A DNA stretch of 64,000 nucleotides from Hyaloperonospora brassicae (lineage: Eukaryota > Oomycota > Peronosporomycetes > Peronosporales > Peronosporaceae). The notes under the pieces were generated by a model. The model was not told where the DNA came from, did not search any database, and was given only the letters and a program-made list of their open reading frames with translations. The DNA lies in contig CANTFL010000057.1 of assembly GCA_947650285.1 (NCBI GenBank), forward strand, positions 1 to 64,000, given 5' to 3'. This document shows, in pieces, positions 49,770 through 60,330 of this stretch. The stretch's first letter is position 1. Each line of letters begins with the position of its first letter. Both the position numbers and the translations under genes were made by a program.

Positions 49770-52700
49770 CCTACTGGGGTAGAACTGAGTTCTGTCACTC
49801 CTCTACGAGGTAGAGCAACACAGGTCGTAGCCCCACAGAGCTCCGTGCCAGCAAGCACAGAGCGTGGATACAAGCCTGGCTTGTTAGTCGCTGAGGCGAC
49901 AGTTAAAGGCTTTGAGAAGCACTGGTCGATATTAATCGATTCTGGGGCGTCATGCAACTATGCTAGACGCCGTTCCCTTGAGAGAGTCAGCAATATGCTG
50001 AGGCGCTCAAAGCGCACGATGGTGATTCCATCACTGTTCGGTTAGCGACGGGTAGTCGCGTTACTTTGCCTATAGTTCCATTGAGCTTGGGCGTGAGGTT
50101 TTTGGACTTTGATAGCACAGAACGCTGTCTCGTCCTGGACTTGGATTCGAGATACGATCTCATCCTAGGCATGGCATGGCTGGAACGCCATGAACCATGG
50201 ATCGATTGGAGGTCTAAGACCTTAGGCGCAACGCGCAATGTTCCTAGTGGAGTTTTGTAGAGTCATGAACCCACCTTTGCTAGGCAACAAAAGCGCTATT
50301 GGCGCGAGCCATTGACGGAAGACGTCAATGTGCTGGACATTGGTATGTCGGAGTTGATTAACTCGAATGTATATGAAATGAATGTTGAGCGGAGCTCTTC
50401 TAATATGTTTAAAAAGAGTTGTACTCCGTTGAGTGATACTCGTTGTGATAATGAGTCACTGCATGCGTCAAGCATGGTTGGCCTACGGGCGGGACATACA
50501 GGAAGTAATTCCCATGATGTCAGTGTGGTGGCACGTGAAAATACACAGAGTGAGGACGGCCGTGATGGCACCTCACTGAATGTCGGTAATGACATTGATG
50601 GCGAGAAGCCAGAGTGTTCAGGGCTAGGCCCGAATGCTGTACGTGAAGTGGTCCGTGTAAATCCACTGGGTGAAGTGTTTGAGTTACGTAACACTTCACC
50701 AGATGTCGTTCAAGACATGAGCTCTCGTCTAGAGCGTGCTAAGACAAATAGCAATCACGGGGACCCGACTGTCCCGGCCCCTAGGAGGCGTACGGTTTCT
50801 GTGAGGAAACGATTCCAGCGTAAGGTGGCCACTGTGAAGCGCCCAACGTATAAGAAGTCACGAAGTGATAATAGTAATAATACACTATATACACTTGTCA
50901 ATGGGTTGACTGGCCAGATCGATGGCAATATTAGTCTTGAGACTCTTCCACCTTTGGACACTCTCTTTGAACTAGACGAAATTTCTGACGGCGAATTTAG
51001 CCAAGACTTACAGGAAGGAGAATTATCCGAGTTAGTGGTCATTCGACCAGATATTGAGTTGAACTCATCCTCGTTATTAGACGAGTTTGTCCTTGAGGAC
51101 ACAAAGGCGGCATTGGATGCCCGTAGTGGATCTTCGATCCTTAAGGATCCTCTTGATCCGTTCTATCCTTTGGTAAAGGAGTTTCAGGACGTGGTGTGTC
51201 ACAACCCACCGTCCGTCTTACCTCCCGATAGAGGTGTACGTCATAAATTGACTTGGTTCCTGGAACTAAATACTGCGTAACACGGCAGCGGCCTTTACCG
51301 AAGGAACAGTGCGACGTCATTGACGACTTCTTTCGTGCAAAGCACGCAGCGGGCATGGTTCGTGAGAGCAAATCTCCTCATTCCACGCCCACATTTTGTG
51401 TTCGAAAGCCCAATGGAAAGTGGCGCATTGTTCATGCTTACAATAAGCTTAATGCTGCCACGATCCCGGATCAGACACCAATCCCTCGGAAAGATGTTCT
51501 TCAGAACAATATGGTGGGATGTACAATGTACAGTGCACTCGATCTAGTCGATGGTTATTACCAATTACTCATGCGTGAGAAAGGTATTCTGCTAACAGCG
51601 GTGAGTACCCCGAGCGGGGTGCTCTGGGAGTGGCTAGTTATGCCACAGGGCTTGTCAAACGGGCCAGCTACGTTCAATCGTCTTGTGACGCAACTGTTTC
51701 GGCCTCACCGAGGTTATGCACAGACCTACTTTGATGACATCTTTGTCCATAGTCGTGCTATGAACGGCCGGTCTGATGTGAATAATCACATCGACCATTT
51801 ACGAGCAGTGCTCGAGTGCATGCGCACAAACAAGTTGTATGCCAACGCCTCTAAGTGCATCTTTGGTGCACAAGAGATTCCCTTTTTAGGGTGCTTCATC
51901 GGGAAGCTTGGTCTTAGAGCGGATCCCGCTAAGATAAAAGCCATAGTCGATTGGCCGGTTCCTCAGAACCAGAAGGACTTACGTAAGTGGCTTGGTCTTG
52001 CCAATTACTTACACAAGTATAGTGCAAACTATGCAGACATGGCTCGACCATTATCCAATCTCCTTAATAAGGATGTGGAATGGTGTTGGACGAACACCGA
52101 GCAGGAAGCCTTTACGGCTGTAAAAGAGAGCCTTCTTCATGCGCCAATCTTGGCTTTGCCCGATCCTGATCGGCCTTTCAGTGTCGTCTGTGACGCATCT
52201 GACTTTGCCATCGGCAGTGCTCTGTTACAAACAGATAATGATGAACGGGAACGCGTCATTGCGTTTGAGTCCAGGCAGTTGAAAGCAGCTGAAAAGAACT
52301 ATCCAGTTCATGACATAGAGCTACTTGCAATGAAGTATGCTTTAGTTAAGTTCAGAGTTCATCTGCTTGGCTCTAAGCCTTTTGTGATCTTTACAGATCA
52401 TGCGTCATTACGCACTGCGACCCAGTCGCCACATCTCTCTCAGCGAATGGCCCGTTGGCTCTCATTCTTTGCGGAATACAACTTCGAGGTGAAGTATAAT
52501 CCGGGCAAGCAGAATGCTCTGTCCGATGCGTTGTCACGAAGGCCTGACTATGAGCTTGCTCATGTTACGACTCTGTCATCATCGGTCACAGACCTCATTC
52601 GTTCGGCATATGCCAAAGATGAACATTGTGTAGCTTTGCTACGTGCTCTGGGGAGCGAGGAATTTAACGACTCAGACATTAAAATTGTCGGCACGATTGC

Positions 52701-54375
52701 GTGCGAGTCTACATCGATATTCCATCGATCAAGGCCTGTTGTGCTATAGCACATATATGGAGGATACTCCCCGTATCGTTGTCCCTCATGATGAGGAATT
52801 GAAGTATCGCATCCTCTATGAGGCGCATGATACTAAGGTGAGCGGTCATTTCGGTCGAGAAAAGACATATAGTGCCGTGAGCCAATATTAATGGTGTCCC
52901 AAACTTCACAAATGGGTAAGCACATACGTGCGTACGTGCGAAACGTGTCAACGGGTGAAACTCTCAGCTCATGCGGCTGCGCCGCTCGCTAGTCTCCCTA
53001 TACCCTCTGGGTGCTGGGAGTCCATCAGCATAGATTTCATGTTCGGTCTGCCGAAAGATGGGCAAGGCAATACGGTATTGTGGTCTTTGCTGACCGTTTG
53101 AGCAAGATGACTCACTTGGCGGCTGTGACGGATACCATTGATGGTGAAGGTACAGCTACGCTGTTTATCGATCGAGTGTTTCGACAACACGGCTTGCCTG
53201 TGGCAATTGTCTCTGACTGAGACCCTCGCTTCACTGGGAAGTTTTGGAAGTCCATCTTCAAGGTGCTCGGCACACGTTTGGACATGTCCACAGCGGATCA
53301 TCCGCAGACAGATGGTCAAAACGAGCGAGTCAACCGCGTTATCGGTGACATCTTGCGCAGTATTTGCGCTAATACACCAAAACGTTGGAGTTCGATGCTC
53401 CCTGTTGTTGAGTTTGCGTTGAACAACGCTGTTCATGCCTCTACAGGCTTTACTCCGTTCTACGTGAACGGTCTCACAAACCCTCGCGTTCCGTTAACGC
53501 TACCACTGCGTGGTTCAGGGCTTGGTGGGGGAGAGATGGCCGATCGGCTTGCAGATATCAGCCCTGCTACTGTTCATAAACAGGTAAGCGAGTTTCTCGC
53601 AACGCGCTTGAATGTGTTACGACACGTGCGTGATGCACTGGCTGATAGTCAAGATAGACAAAAGGAGCAAGCTGATGTTAAAGGCAGAGGATGTATTGAA
53701 CGTTATAAGGTCGGAGACCAAGTTCTACTCAATGCTAAAAACCTACCTACAAATGTAGTCTCTGCTGTCTTCAAGACAAAGTTGCGTCCGCGCTTCATTG
53801 GGCCGTTCACGGTCATCGCTAAGAAGGGATTGGCATACACGCTCAACCTTCCGCGCAAACTGCGCACGCACCCAGTGTTCTACGTTGGCTTGCTTAAGCT
53901 GTATCGGGACCCGTCCCATGTGAAGTCGGAGGCGCTTGCGTCTGAAAATAAGGCCTTGACGTCGACTGTTGCATCCATCCCAGGAGGTCAAGCTGACCAT
54001 CCACACGGGCTAAGGCCAACTCCAACGCCTGAACACGGGCTTGCATCTCGCCGAGTTCATTCTGGGTCTTACCCAATGTCTCTCGGAGACCACTCAGCTT
54101 ACGGAGCACCTTCTCATGCTCCTCCTTCGGTACCCCGACCGCCACCGACGCTGCTCGATGAGCTAGGGAACCACCAGTTCCATGTGGAGAAAATCCTTCA
54201 GCGGCGTCGTCGTCGTGGCCAATACCAATATCTGGTGAAGTGGCGAGGGTACCCGGAGTCGGAGAACTCGTGGGAGTATGAGATACCCCTTCGGCAGGAT
54301 TGCCCTTACGCCGTGGATGTTTTTGAACATCGTGGCCAGGGTCGCCTTGCGAGCGAGAACGCTTCTCACCAATAG
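49770..54375 (+). pseudogene. Gypsy pol (protease, RT, RNase H, integrase, chromodomain), disabled
   Basis: Protease has ILIDSGASCNY near 49930. RT (51253 to about 52100) has TPIPRKDVLQNN, YQLLMREKGI and the catalytic YFDDIFVHS near 51730. RNase H (about 52170-52560) has CDASDFAIGSALLQ and FTDHASL. Integrase has CETCQRVK, ADRLSKMTHLAAV, DPRFTGKFWKS and HPQTDGQNERVNRV. The chromodomain (about 54178-54330) has FHVEKILQRRRRR, YLVKWRGYPESENSWE. Breaks are a shift near 50030-50050, TAG at 50258-50260, a one-base deletion near 51246, a shift near 52700-52735, TAA at 52889-52891, a shift before 53011 and TGA at 53218-53220. A chromodomain steers integration to marked chromatin. Between protease and RT lies an unusually long linker (see separate entry). 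Confidence 0.92.
50312..51240 (+). other. Long Ser/acidic linker between protease and RT of gypsy pol
   Basis: About 310 codons stay open between the protease region and RT, much more than the short linker of most gypsy elements. The sequence is low in complexity, Ser/Asn/Asp/Glu-rich, with a basic patch (RRRTVSVRKRFQRKVATVKR near 50787-50845) resembling a nuclear localisation signal, and an acidic stretch before RT. Function is unknown. It belongs to pol by frame and position. Confidence 0.6.
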
Positions 54376-55195
54376 TGGTGGGAGGTGGCGTGTTGCTCCG
54401 CACCTTAGGGTCGTGACCCGTGGCTACCATTGTAGCCGGAGCATAACGCGTACGTGTACGCAACTGGCCTCTGGCCTTGAGCTTGGCATACTCGAACCGC
54501 AGCTTCCGTTCCAGACGAACTTCAGCCACATCGGCGCTGGCCCGCAGCGTTGGCACACTGCTAAGATGCCGCTTGCGGTACACTCAACGGATGAACTCAT
54601 TGTCCTCCTCCTCGGGCAGTTCGCCAGCGAACAACAAGATGGGCACGCCCTTTATCGGTCGAACCGAAACACCACGAGAAAGACTCTCAAGGTGTGCAAG
54701 GTACTGACCTTGCGTGGTATAGGCTGGTTCGAGATACCTCTCAATCAGAGCCTGGCGAAAGGCGATATCTTCTGGCGACGTAGCCTCGGGGCCAATGGCC
54801 CATGTTGCAAGGCTACGGCCTTCCGTTTGACGGAGGCGTTGCTCCACGTCTGGTGTTGAGAACACGTAACCACTCCGGTTTCGAATAACCGCCTGGGTAT
54901 GAGTGCGACGTAGAGCACGCTCCTCACGCTGACGGATCAGCTGCTGTTGCTCGTCGAGCGGGTTCGTAATGATGTTCTCATCTGCATATGTTGTATGATG
55001 CTGCGCCACTGGCGCGGTGATATCACCACGTTCAACGAACGGATTCGATGCTGTAAGAGGACGAGCCTCAGGTACAGCGGAGTGGGATGATATCCCGTCA
55101 TCTCCATGGACACTGGTATCACTACCATAGTCCACATCCTCATCGAAGTCAAGGTAAGAGGAAAGAGTCCGAGACTCATTGGGTGGCAAAGCCAT
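53894..55195 (-). CDS. Antisense ORF of the gypsy element, coiled-coil protein, one in-frame TGA
   Basis: On the minus strand an ATG at 55195, 109 bp inside the 3' LTR, opens a frame that runs to 53894 with one interruption, TGA at 54584-54586; intact it would be about 433 residues. The N-terminus (MALPPNESRTLSSYLDFDED) is acidic. The middle is Gln/Arg-rich and helical (EQQQLIRQREERALRR). A Pro/Ser/Thr-rich basic part follows. The C-terminal region, encoded at about 53981-54100, has hydrophobic residues at strict 3-4 spacing over about 39 residues, a regular coiled coil. It overlaps the last 480 bp of pol. I know of no family for it. Antisense proteins starting near a 3' LTR exist in some retroviruses; homology to these is not claimed. 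Confidence 0.6.
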
Positions 55196-55294
55196 GGTGT
55201 TTCGTGTTTAGCAACCGCGAGGTTAAGCACACACACACACCGACCTCTTCGAGGAAAGAAGCCGATTGACGTTTGGTGGTAACGTCAATCTAGT

Positions 55295-55303
55295 GGGGGA
55301 GGG
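55295..55303 (+). other. Polypurine tract
   Basis: GGGGGAGGG directly abuts the 3' LTR, the position of the plus-strand primer for reverse transcription. Confidence 0.8.
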
Positions 55304-55780
55304 TGTAACGGGGTTACACGTCGGCTGGTAGTCGACGATAGGTGTGGTGTACACAAGAGAGGGGGGTTACCCTATAAAGTAATTTTAGAACACAGTGAGT
55401 GTATCAATTGTTGAAAACTGATGTCTGTCATCAATTGATTGCGAGATCTTTTAAGAGGTTATTTAGGGAAGGTTAAATACGTTGTTCTAAGGTGTTCTTT
55501 TAGGTTAATCAAAGAAATAAAAATTCAGTTCCCCTTTTGATCAGTAAGAGACACGTGCCTTACGAGGCGTCTTTGATCGATGGGAGCTAGCAATACCTGT
55601 GAAGGTAGCTACTCCTGAGCACTCTGTGCTGTGATTCTTTTGAATCGTTTGGTCCCTTAGGAACGGGGATCGTAAGCTCTCTGAGCTTGTTGACTCTCTG
55701 AGTCGGGTTCGTAGAACCAAAGTTGCTCGTAAGAGCGTAAAGTCTTCCTCTGACTTAAGGAGCTGTGTAGCTCCGCTACA
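55304..55780 (+). repeat. 3' LTR of the gypsy element
   Basis: 477 bp, TGTAACGGGGTTACACG to GTAGCTCCGCTACA, followed by the target duplication GTAGA. If the antisense ORF is transcribed, its promoter should lie here or in the 108 bp between 55196 and 55303. Confidence 0.95.
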
Positions 55781-55785
55781 GTAGA

Positions 55786-56236
55786 GGAACACCTCTAACG
55801 GCATCTGCCTCACCAATCTCCCCATGTCGTCGATCTAATGTCGTTGCTGTTGTCGCAAAGGTAAATTTATCCGTTGTCTGATCATATTAGCACAGCACAA
55901 CAGCTGCAACACAACGAGTCGTTTCATCGCACACTCGCTATGGCATCTCTGTGGTTAGTTCGCCTCTCAGCGCACAGCCCATCCCAGTTGCAATATCGCT
56001 ATCGTCTAATACGGGCATGAGAATTGCCAAAGCTCGTGCCATTTGCTGGATTGTGTCAATGGTCTGGAGTGGACGGCGTGTATCAAAGAGCGAGCTCCAG
56101 TGCTCGGTCGTCTATCGTTGCAAAACAAATGTCCCGCTGAAAATATACACTGAGACAGTCTTGCGGTCTTTTCATGTGCACCACACCTCTGTATGTACAC
56201 AACATCAAACTACTTCTGGCCACTTTGTCTGCCAAC
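55786..56236 (+). promoter_or_regulatory. Upstream region of SYF1
   Basis: The only host sequence left between the retrotransposon (with its target duplication) and the SYF1 start codon, about 450 bp. The promoter is expected here; no clear core element was recognised. The LTR may influence it, which is inference. Confidence 0.4.
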
Positions 56237-58961
56237 ATGGTACGCCTCCCTCTCTTCTGTCGCTGTCTCGCTCTCTCTCTCTCTCTGGCTCCCCACGCCC
56301 TCTGTGTCGAGACACTAGCTGACTCGTGCTGCACCTCATGCTCACCTGCTTTTTTTGCTGCTACTCATTCTGTTTACGTGTCAGGACAATGGCGCGCTGT
56401 TCGAGTATGAAGAAGAGGCTGTTCGCCAGCCATTTGCTGTGCAGACATGGACCTCCTATCTCAGTGCGCTGTCCGACGGTCCCATTGCTGCTCGGTATAC
56501 AGTATACGAGCGTGGCCTGCATGCCCTCCCACGCAGCTACAAGCTCTGGAAAATGTACCTCGATGATATGCACGGCAACCAAGTGCGCGGACAGCGCGTA
56601 GACTCGTCTTTGTACACGCAACTCGTGTCGCTGTACGAGCGCGCACTGGCACAACTTTCTACGATGCCGAGACTGTGGCTGGACTACCTAAGGGTACTAC
56701 AAGAGATGCACGTGGTCACAGCACGTCGCCACGTGTTTGACAGAGCGCTCCAGGCGCTGCCCATTACCCAGCACCATCGTCTATGGAAATTTTATCTAGC
56801 TTTTGTAAAGGACGTTGGTGTGCCACGGACGGCTGTGCGCGTGTACAAGCGGTACTTGATGTTTGAACCGTCAAAACGTGGAGAGCTCGTGGATTATCTA
56901 GTGTCGATGGAGCTTTACGAAGAAGCAAGTTTGCAGCTCGTAAAGCTTATCGAGACTGCGCAGGAGAACGAAGCAAGTGCAGACAGGACGCCGCACAGTA
57001 TGTGGATGCAGTTGTGTGACATGGTGTCGCAGCATCCAACGCGCGTGGCAAAGTCGCTGGATGTCGAAGCGATCTTGCGTAGTGGAATGGCACAGTTTCG
57101 TGATGAAGCAGGGCGACTCTGGTGCTCGTTGGCGACGTATTTTGTCCGACTTGGAATGTTCGAGTCGGCGCGAGACGTGTATGAAGAAGGGATTTGCACA
57201 GTGCTAACTGTTCGTGATTTCAGTATGATCTTTGACGCTTACGTGAAGTTCATTGAGGCTATGCTTACAGCCGAGATGGATTTGGCAGCTGGAGAAGATG
57301 AAGAGGATGATGCAGACATGGATGACGATGAGATTGACCACCAAGCGCAGGTGGACCGATTGCTGAAGGTATATGAGGATGTGGCTGAACGACGACCTCT
57401 GCTGCTCAACTCGGTTCTCCTGCGACAAAACCCGCATAATGTGCGGGGATGGGAAAAACGTATCGGACTGGTCAAGTCGGACCTGTCGAAGGCCATACGC
57501 ACGTACGCTGAGGCTGTGAAGACAGTCGACCCAGCCAAGTCAGGAGGACGATTGCCGACACTCTGGATCCAGTTTGCGAAGTTCTATGATGAGCACGGAG
57601 ATCTGAGCAATGCGCGTGTGATCTTTGAAAAAGCCGTTCGTGTGGAATGGCGCAATCCACAAGAGCTCGCAGCTGTGTACTGTGAGTGGGTGGAACTAGA
57701 GCTCCGACATGAAAATTTCGATACAGCACTTGAGCTTGTGCGCAACGCGTGTGCCGTTCCAGCCTCGCGAACCATTCGCTTGCGTAAGCAACAGACACTG
57801 ACCGCAAAAGACAATGTGCATCTTAGTGTGAAATTGTGGACGCTGCGCTTAGACATGGAAGAGAGTCTCGGTGATCTCGAGTCGACTCGTGCTGCATACG
57901 ACGCTGTGTTTGAGCTCAGAATCATTACACCTCAGATGGTGCTCAACTTTGCGGCATATTTGGAGGAAAACAAGTACTTTGAGGAGTCGTTTCGCGTGTA
58001 CGAGCGCGGTTTGGCAGTTTTCCCGAAGTTTCCGCATGCCGGGGTTCTGTGGGAGGCTTACCTGACCAAGTTTGTTGAACGATACGCTGGTGCCAAGATA
58101 GAGCGTGCTCGTGATTTGTACGAGCAAGCCATCTCTGCCGCCCCGGCCAAGTCTGCGTATCGATTCTACGACAAGTTTGCCGATTTTGAGGAGAAGTTCG
58201 GTATGCTGCGCAATGTGATGACAATTTATGAGCGCGCGTCCGACGCTGTGCCTGATGACGACAAGCTTGCGCTGTATGATAAGTACATCAAGAAGGCCCA
58301 AAAGTTTTTTGGCGTGGCGAAGGTGCGAGATGTTTACAAAAGTGGTATCGCAAAGCTACCGGACAAGTGCGTGCCGCATTTATGTCTGAGATTTGCACAG
58401 ATGGAAGCAAAATTGGGTGAATTCGACCGTGCGCGGGCTATTTACGCCCATGCGTCGCAATTCTGCGATCCGCGACTACACGAGACGTCTTTTTGGAAAG
58501 TGTGGCATGAGTTCGAAGTATCGCACGGCTCGGAGCACACGTTTCTTGAAATGCTGCGCATCAAACGTTCTGTCGTGGCCCAGTACTCCCAAGTTAACTA
58601 CATTGCGTCTGACGTTCCTGCTCAGGATGGAAAGACGTCGAAGATTGCAGGGATGGTTGCAGCTTCGACACCAGCGCCTGCCATACCTGACGACGCTATG
58701 GCTGCGCTGGAAGCACAACTTGATGCGTCATCGACTGACGAAGCGGACGCTGCGAAGAAAAGGAAGGGAGAGGTCCTGGAATCTGACACTGAGCGGAATG
58801 TGCGCCAGAAGCAGATTGTGGAGGTCGCAAATGAAGAAGAGATTGAGTTGGATGACGACGAGAGTGACGATGGAGGTCACACAGAAAGCGTAGTAGACGG
58901 ATCCAGCATCGAAGAGCGAGAGCTCCCGTCAACGTTGTTCAGTAGCAGTGTCAAAGCTTAG
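56237..58961 (+). CDS. SYF1: Pre-mRNA splicing factor SYF1/XAB2, HAT-repeat protein
   Basis: Exons 56237-56239 and 56385-58961 give 859 residues, close to human XAB2 and yeast Syf1. The start codon seems to form the whole coding part of exon 1. A 145-bp intron (GTACGC..TCAG, with a CT-rich tract) follows, then DNGALFEYEEEAVRQPF, which parallels the EEDLPYEEEIMRNQF start of XAB2. The body is a chain of HAT repeats, for example YERGLHALPRSYKLWKMYLDD, MPRLWLDYLR, ALPITQHHRLWKFYL and IYERASDAVPDDDKLALYDKY. An acidic insert (EDEEDDADMDDDEIDH) lies near residue 310, and the C-terminus has an AAKKRKGE basic patch and an acidic tail. SYF1 is a scaffold of the Prp19 complex in the spliceosome and acts in transcription-coupled repair in animals. 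An LTR element lies about 450 bp upstream. If the exon-1 model is wrong, an in-frame ATG at 56355 exists. Confidence 0.92.
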
Positions 58962-60330
58962 ATGGCATCCTCTACGTGGTATGTGACTTCGGTCACTGCG
59001 ATGCGCATCGTCCAAAAGAATGGTTTGATTCGTCAAAGGCGATCGAGTTTGGCCAACTAGACACAGCTCATTATCGCAGGTTCATTAGTCAATGGGTTTC
59101 CAAACACATCGTCTCGTTCGACTAAATGTTGACGCTACGTCTCCCTTGCTGGACAGCAAGGGGTAAGCGTGACAGAATCTACAACGCAACCAAACGAGCA
59201 TATTGGTGGGGCTAACGCTCGTTTATCACATTGGGCAATTTGACCTTTGCCAGAGACTTTTGTATTTTTCACTACCCCAATCCTACAAACGTCGCTGCTC
59301 ATAGCCACGTTGGCCAGGTCATTTTAAACGATCTACCGACCACATCAGTCTTTAGGTTCTCACTGGCGTTGGCATCCCAAGGGCATTGTAGGACATCACC
59401 ATATTTTACCGTCATTAATATCGTGTCGTCATTCTGACATATTTGCTTTGGATATTAAGACGTGCACCAGATAATCACGAGAAAAACATAAAAATTTCAT
59501 TGAAGTAACATTTTAGAAAGACTTGGAAATAAAAAACAAAATTTCATTGAAGTAACATTTTAGAAAGACTTGGAAATAAATAAAAAGACGTGCACCAGAT
59601 AATCACGAGAAAAACATAAAAATTTCATTGAAGTAACATTTTAGAAAGACTTGGAAATAAAAAACAAATAAAAAGTATTGTGTAGTAAATATAAATATGA
59701 TTTTGGCATGATTATATAAAACTAAAAAGCAGCGCAGAGCATAATATTGTAGTACAAATTGATTGTATACACAATATAATTACAAACCAATTCAATCAAG
59801 AAATATAAAAGCATCGAAGAATAAGAAATTGTACAAATGCACGACAAGATGGGAAAATAAAATAAGGCAAGTATATGAAAAAAATTCTACAGGTATGACT
59901 ACTGTACAGTCGTCCATCGATGTAGCGGACCCAAATGTGCAACGTGTTCGCCTCGTTCCTATTATAAAACCCTCTTATATGGAAGGTCAATCTGAACCCA
60001 TTCTGACAAATGCATCCATAGTACACTGAGTCTTTCGCATCGAACACTGCTTTCTAACGTGCTCAGTGATACTTGATATCTCATTGGTCAATCCGTCACT
60101 GTCGTGCTGTAGCAGAAGAAAGGATGACAGACGGAGACAACATTCTAGAGCCTCGTATGGCCCAATCTTCACCTCATCGGCACTGTCACTATCACTGTCG
60201 TTTTCAACTGCCCCACGCTCTATCGTGTCTGAGTCGCACTCGATCGACTTGTCGTCATGCGCACCGATGTCGTTGATACTGACGCCTCATCCAAGCCCTC
60301 CATGAGCTTGATCAGCTGGTCCTCAACAGA
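58962..60330. other. Downstream region of SYF1 with tandem repeat
   Basis: No gene supported. It holds the tandem repeat at 59459-59671 and AT-rich sequence after it. Confidence 0.5.
59459..59671. repeat. Tandem repeat, 128-bp unit with nested 45-bp repeat
   Basis: The block starting GACGTGCACCAGATAATCAC occurs at 59459 and 59587. Within it a segment of about 45 bp (TTTCATTGAAGTAACATTTT onward) occurs three times, near 59494, 59541 and 59622, almost without change. Confidence 0.9.

Larger units (their letters stand above)
48190..55780 (+). mobile_element. Full-length Ty3/gypsy chromovirus-type retrotransposon with an antisense ORF
   Basis: A 7591-bp element with two 477-bp LTRs, a 5-bp target duplication GTAGA (48185-48189 and 55781-55785), a primer-binding candidate, a purine tract, gag, and pol in the order protease, RT, RNase H, integrase, chromodomain. 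The LTRs differ at about six positions by eye (near 99% identity), so insertion is recent. Despite this, gag and pol carry several frameshifts and stop codons, so this copy cannot move on its own. The part between pol and the 3' LTR encodes a protein on the opposite strand. It sits about 450 bp upstream of the splicing-factor gene. Confidence 0.95.

Noticed and set aside
53218..53220. UGA recoding in integrase
   Set aside because: Other clear lesions in the same pol gene make mutation of an arginine codon the simpler explanation.
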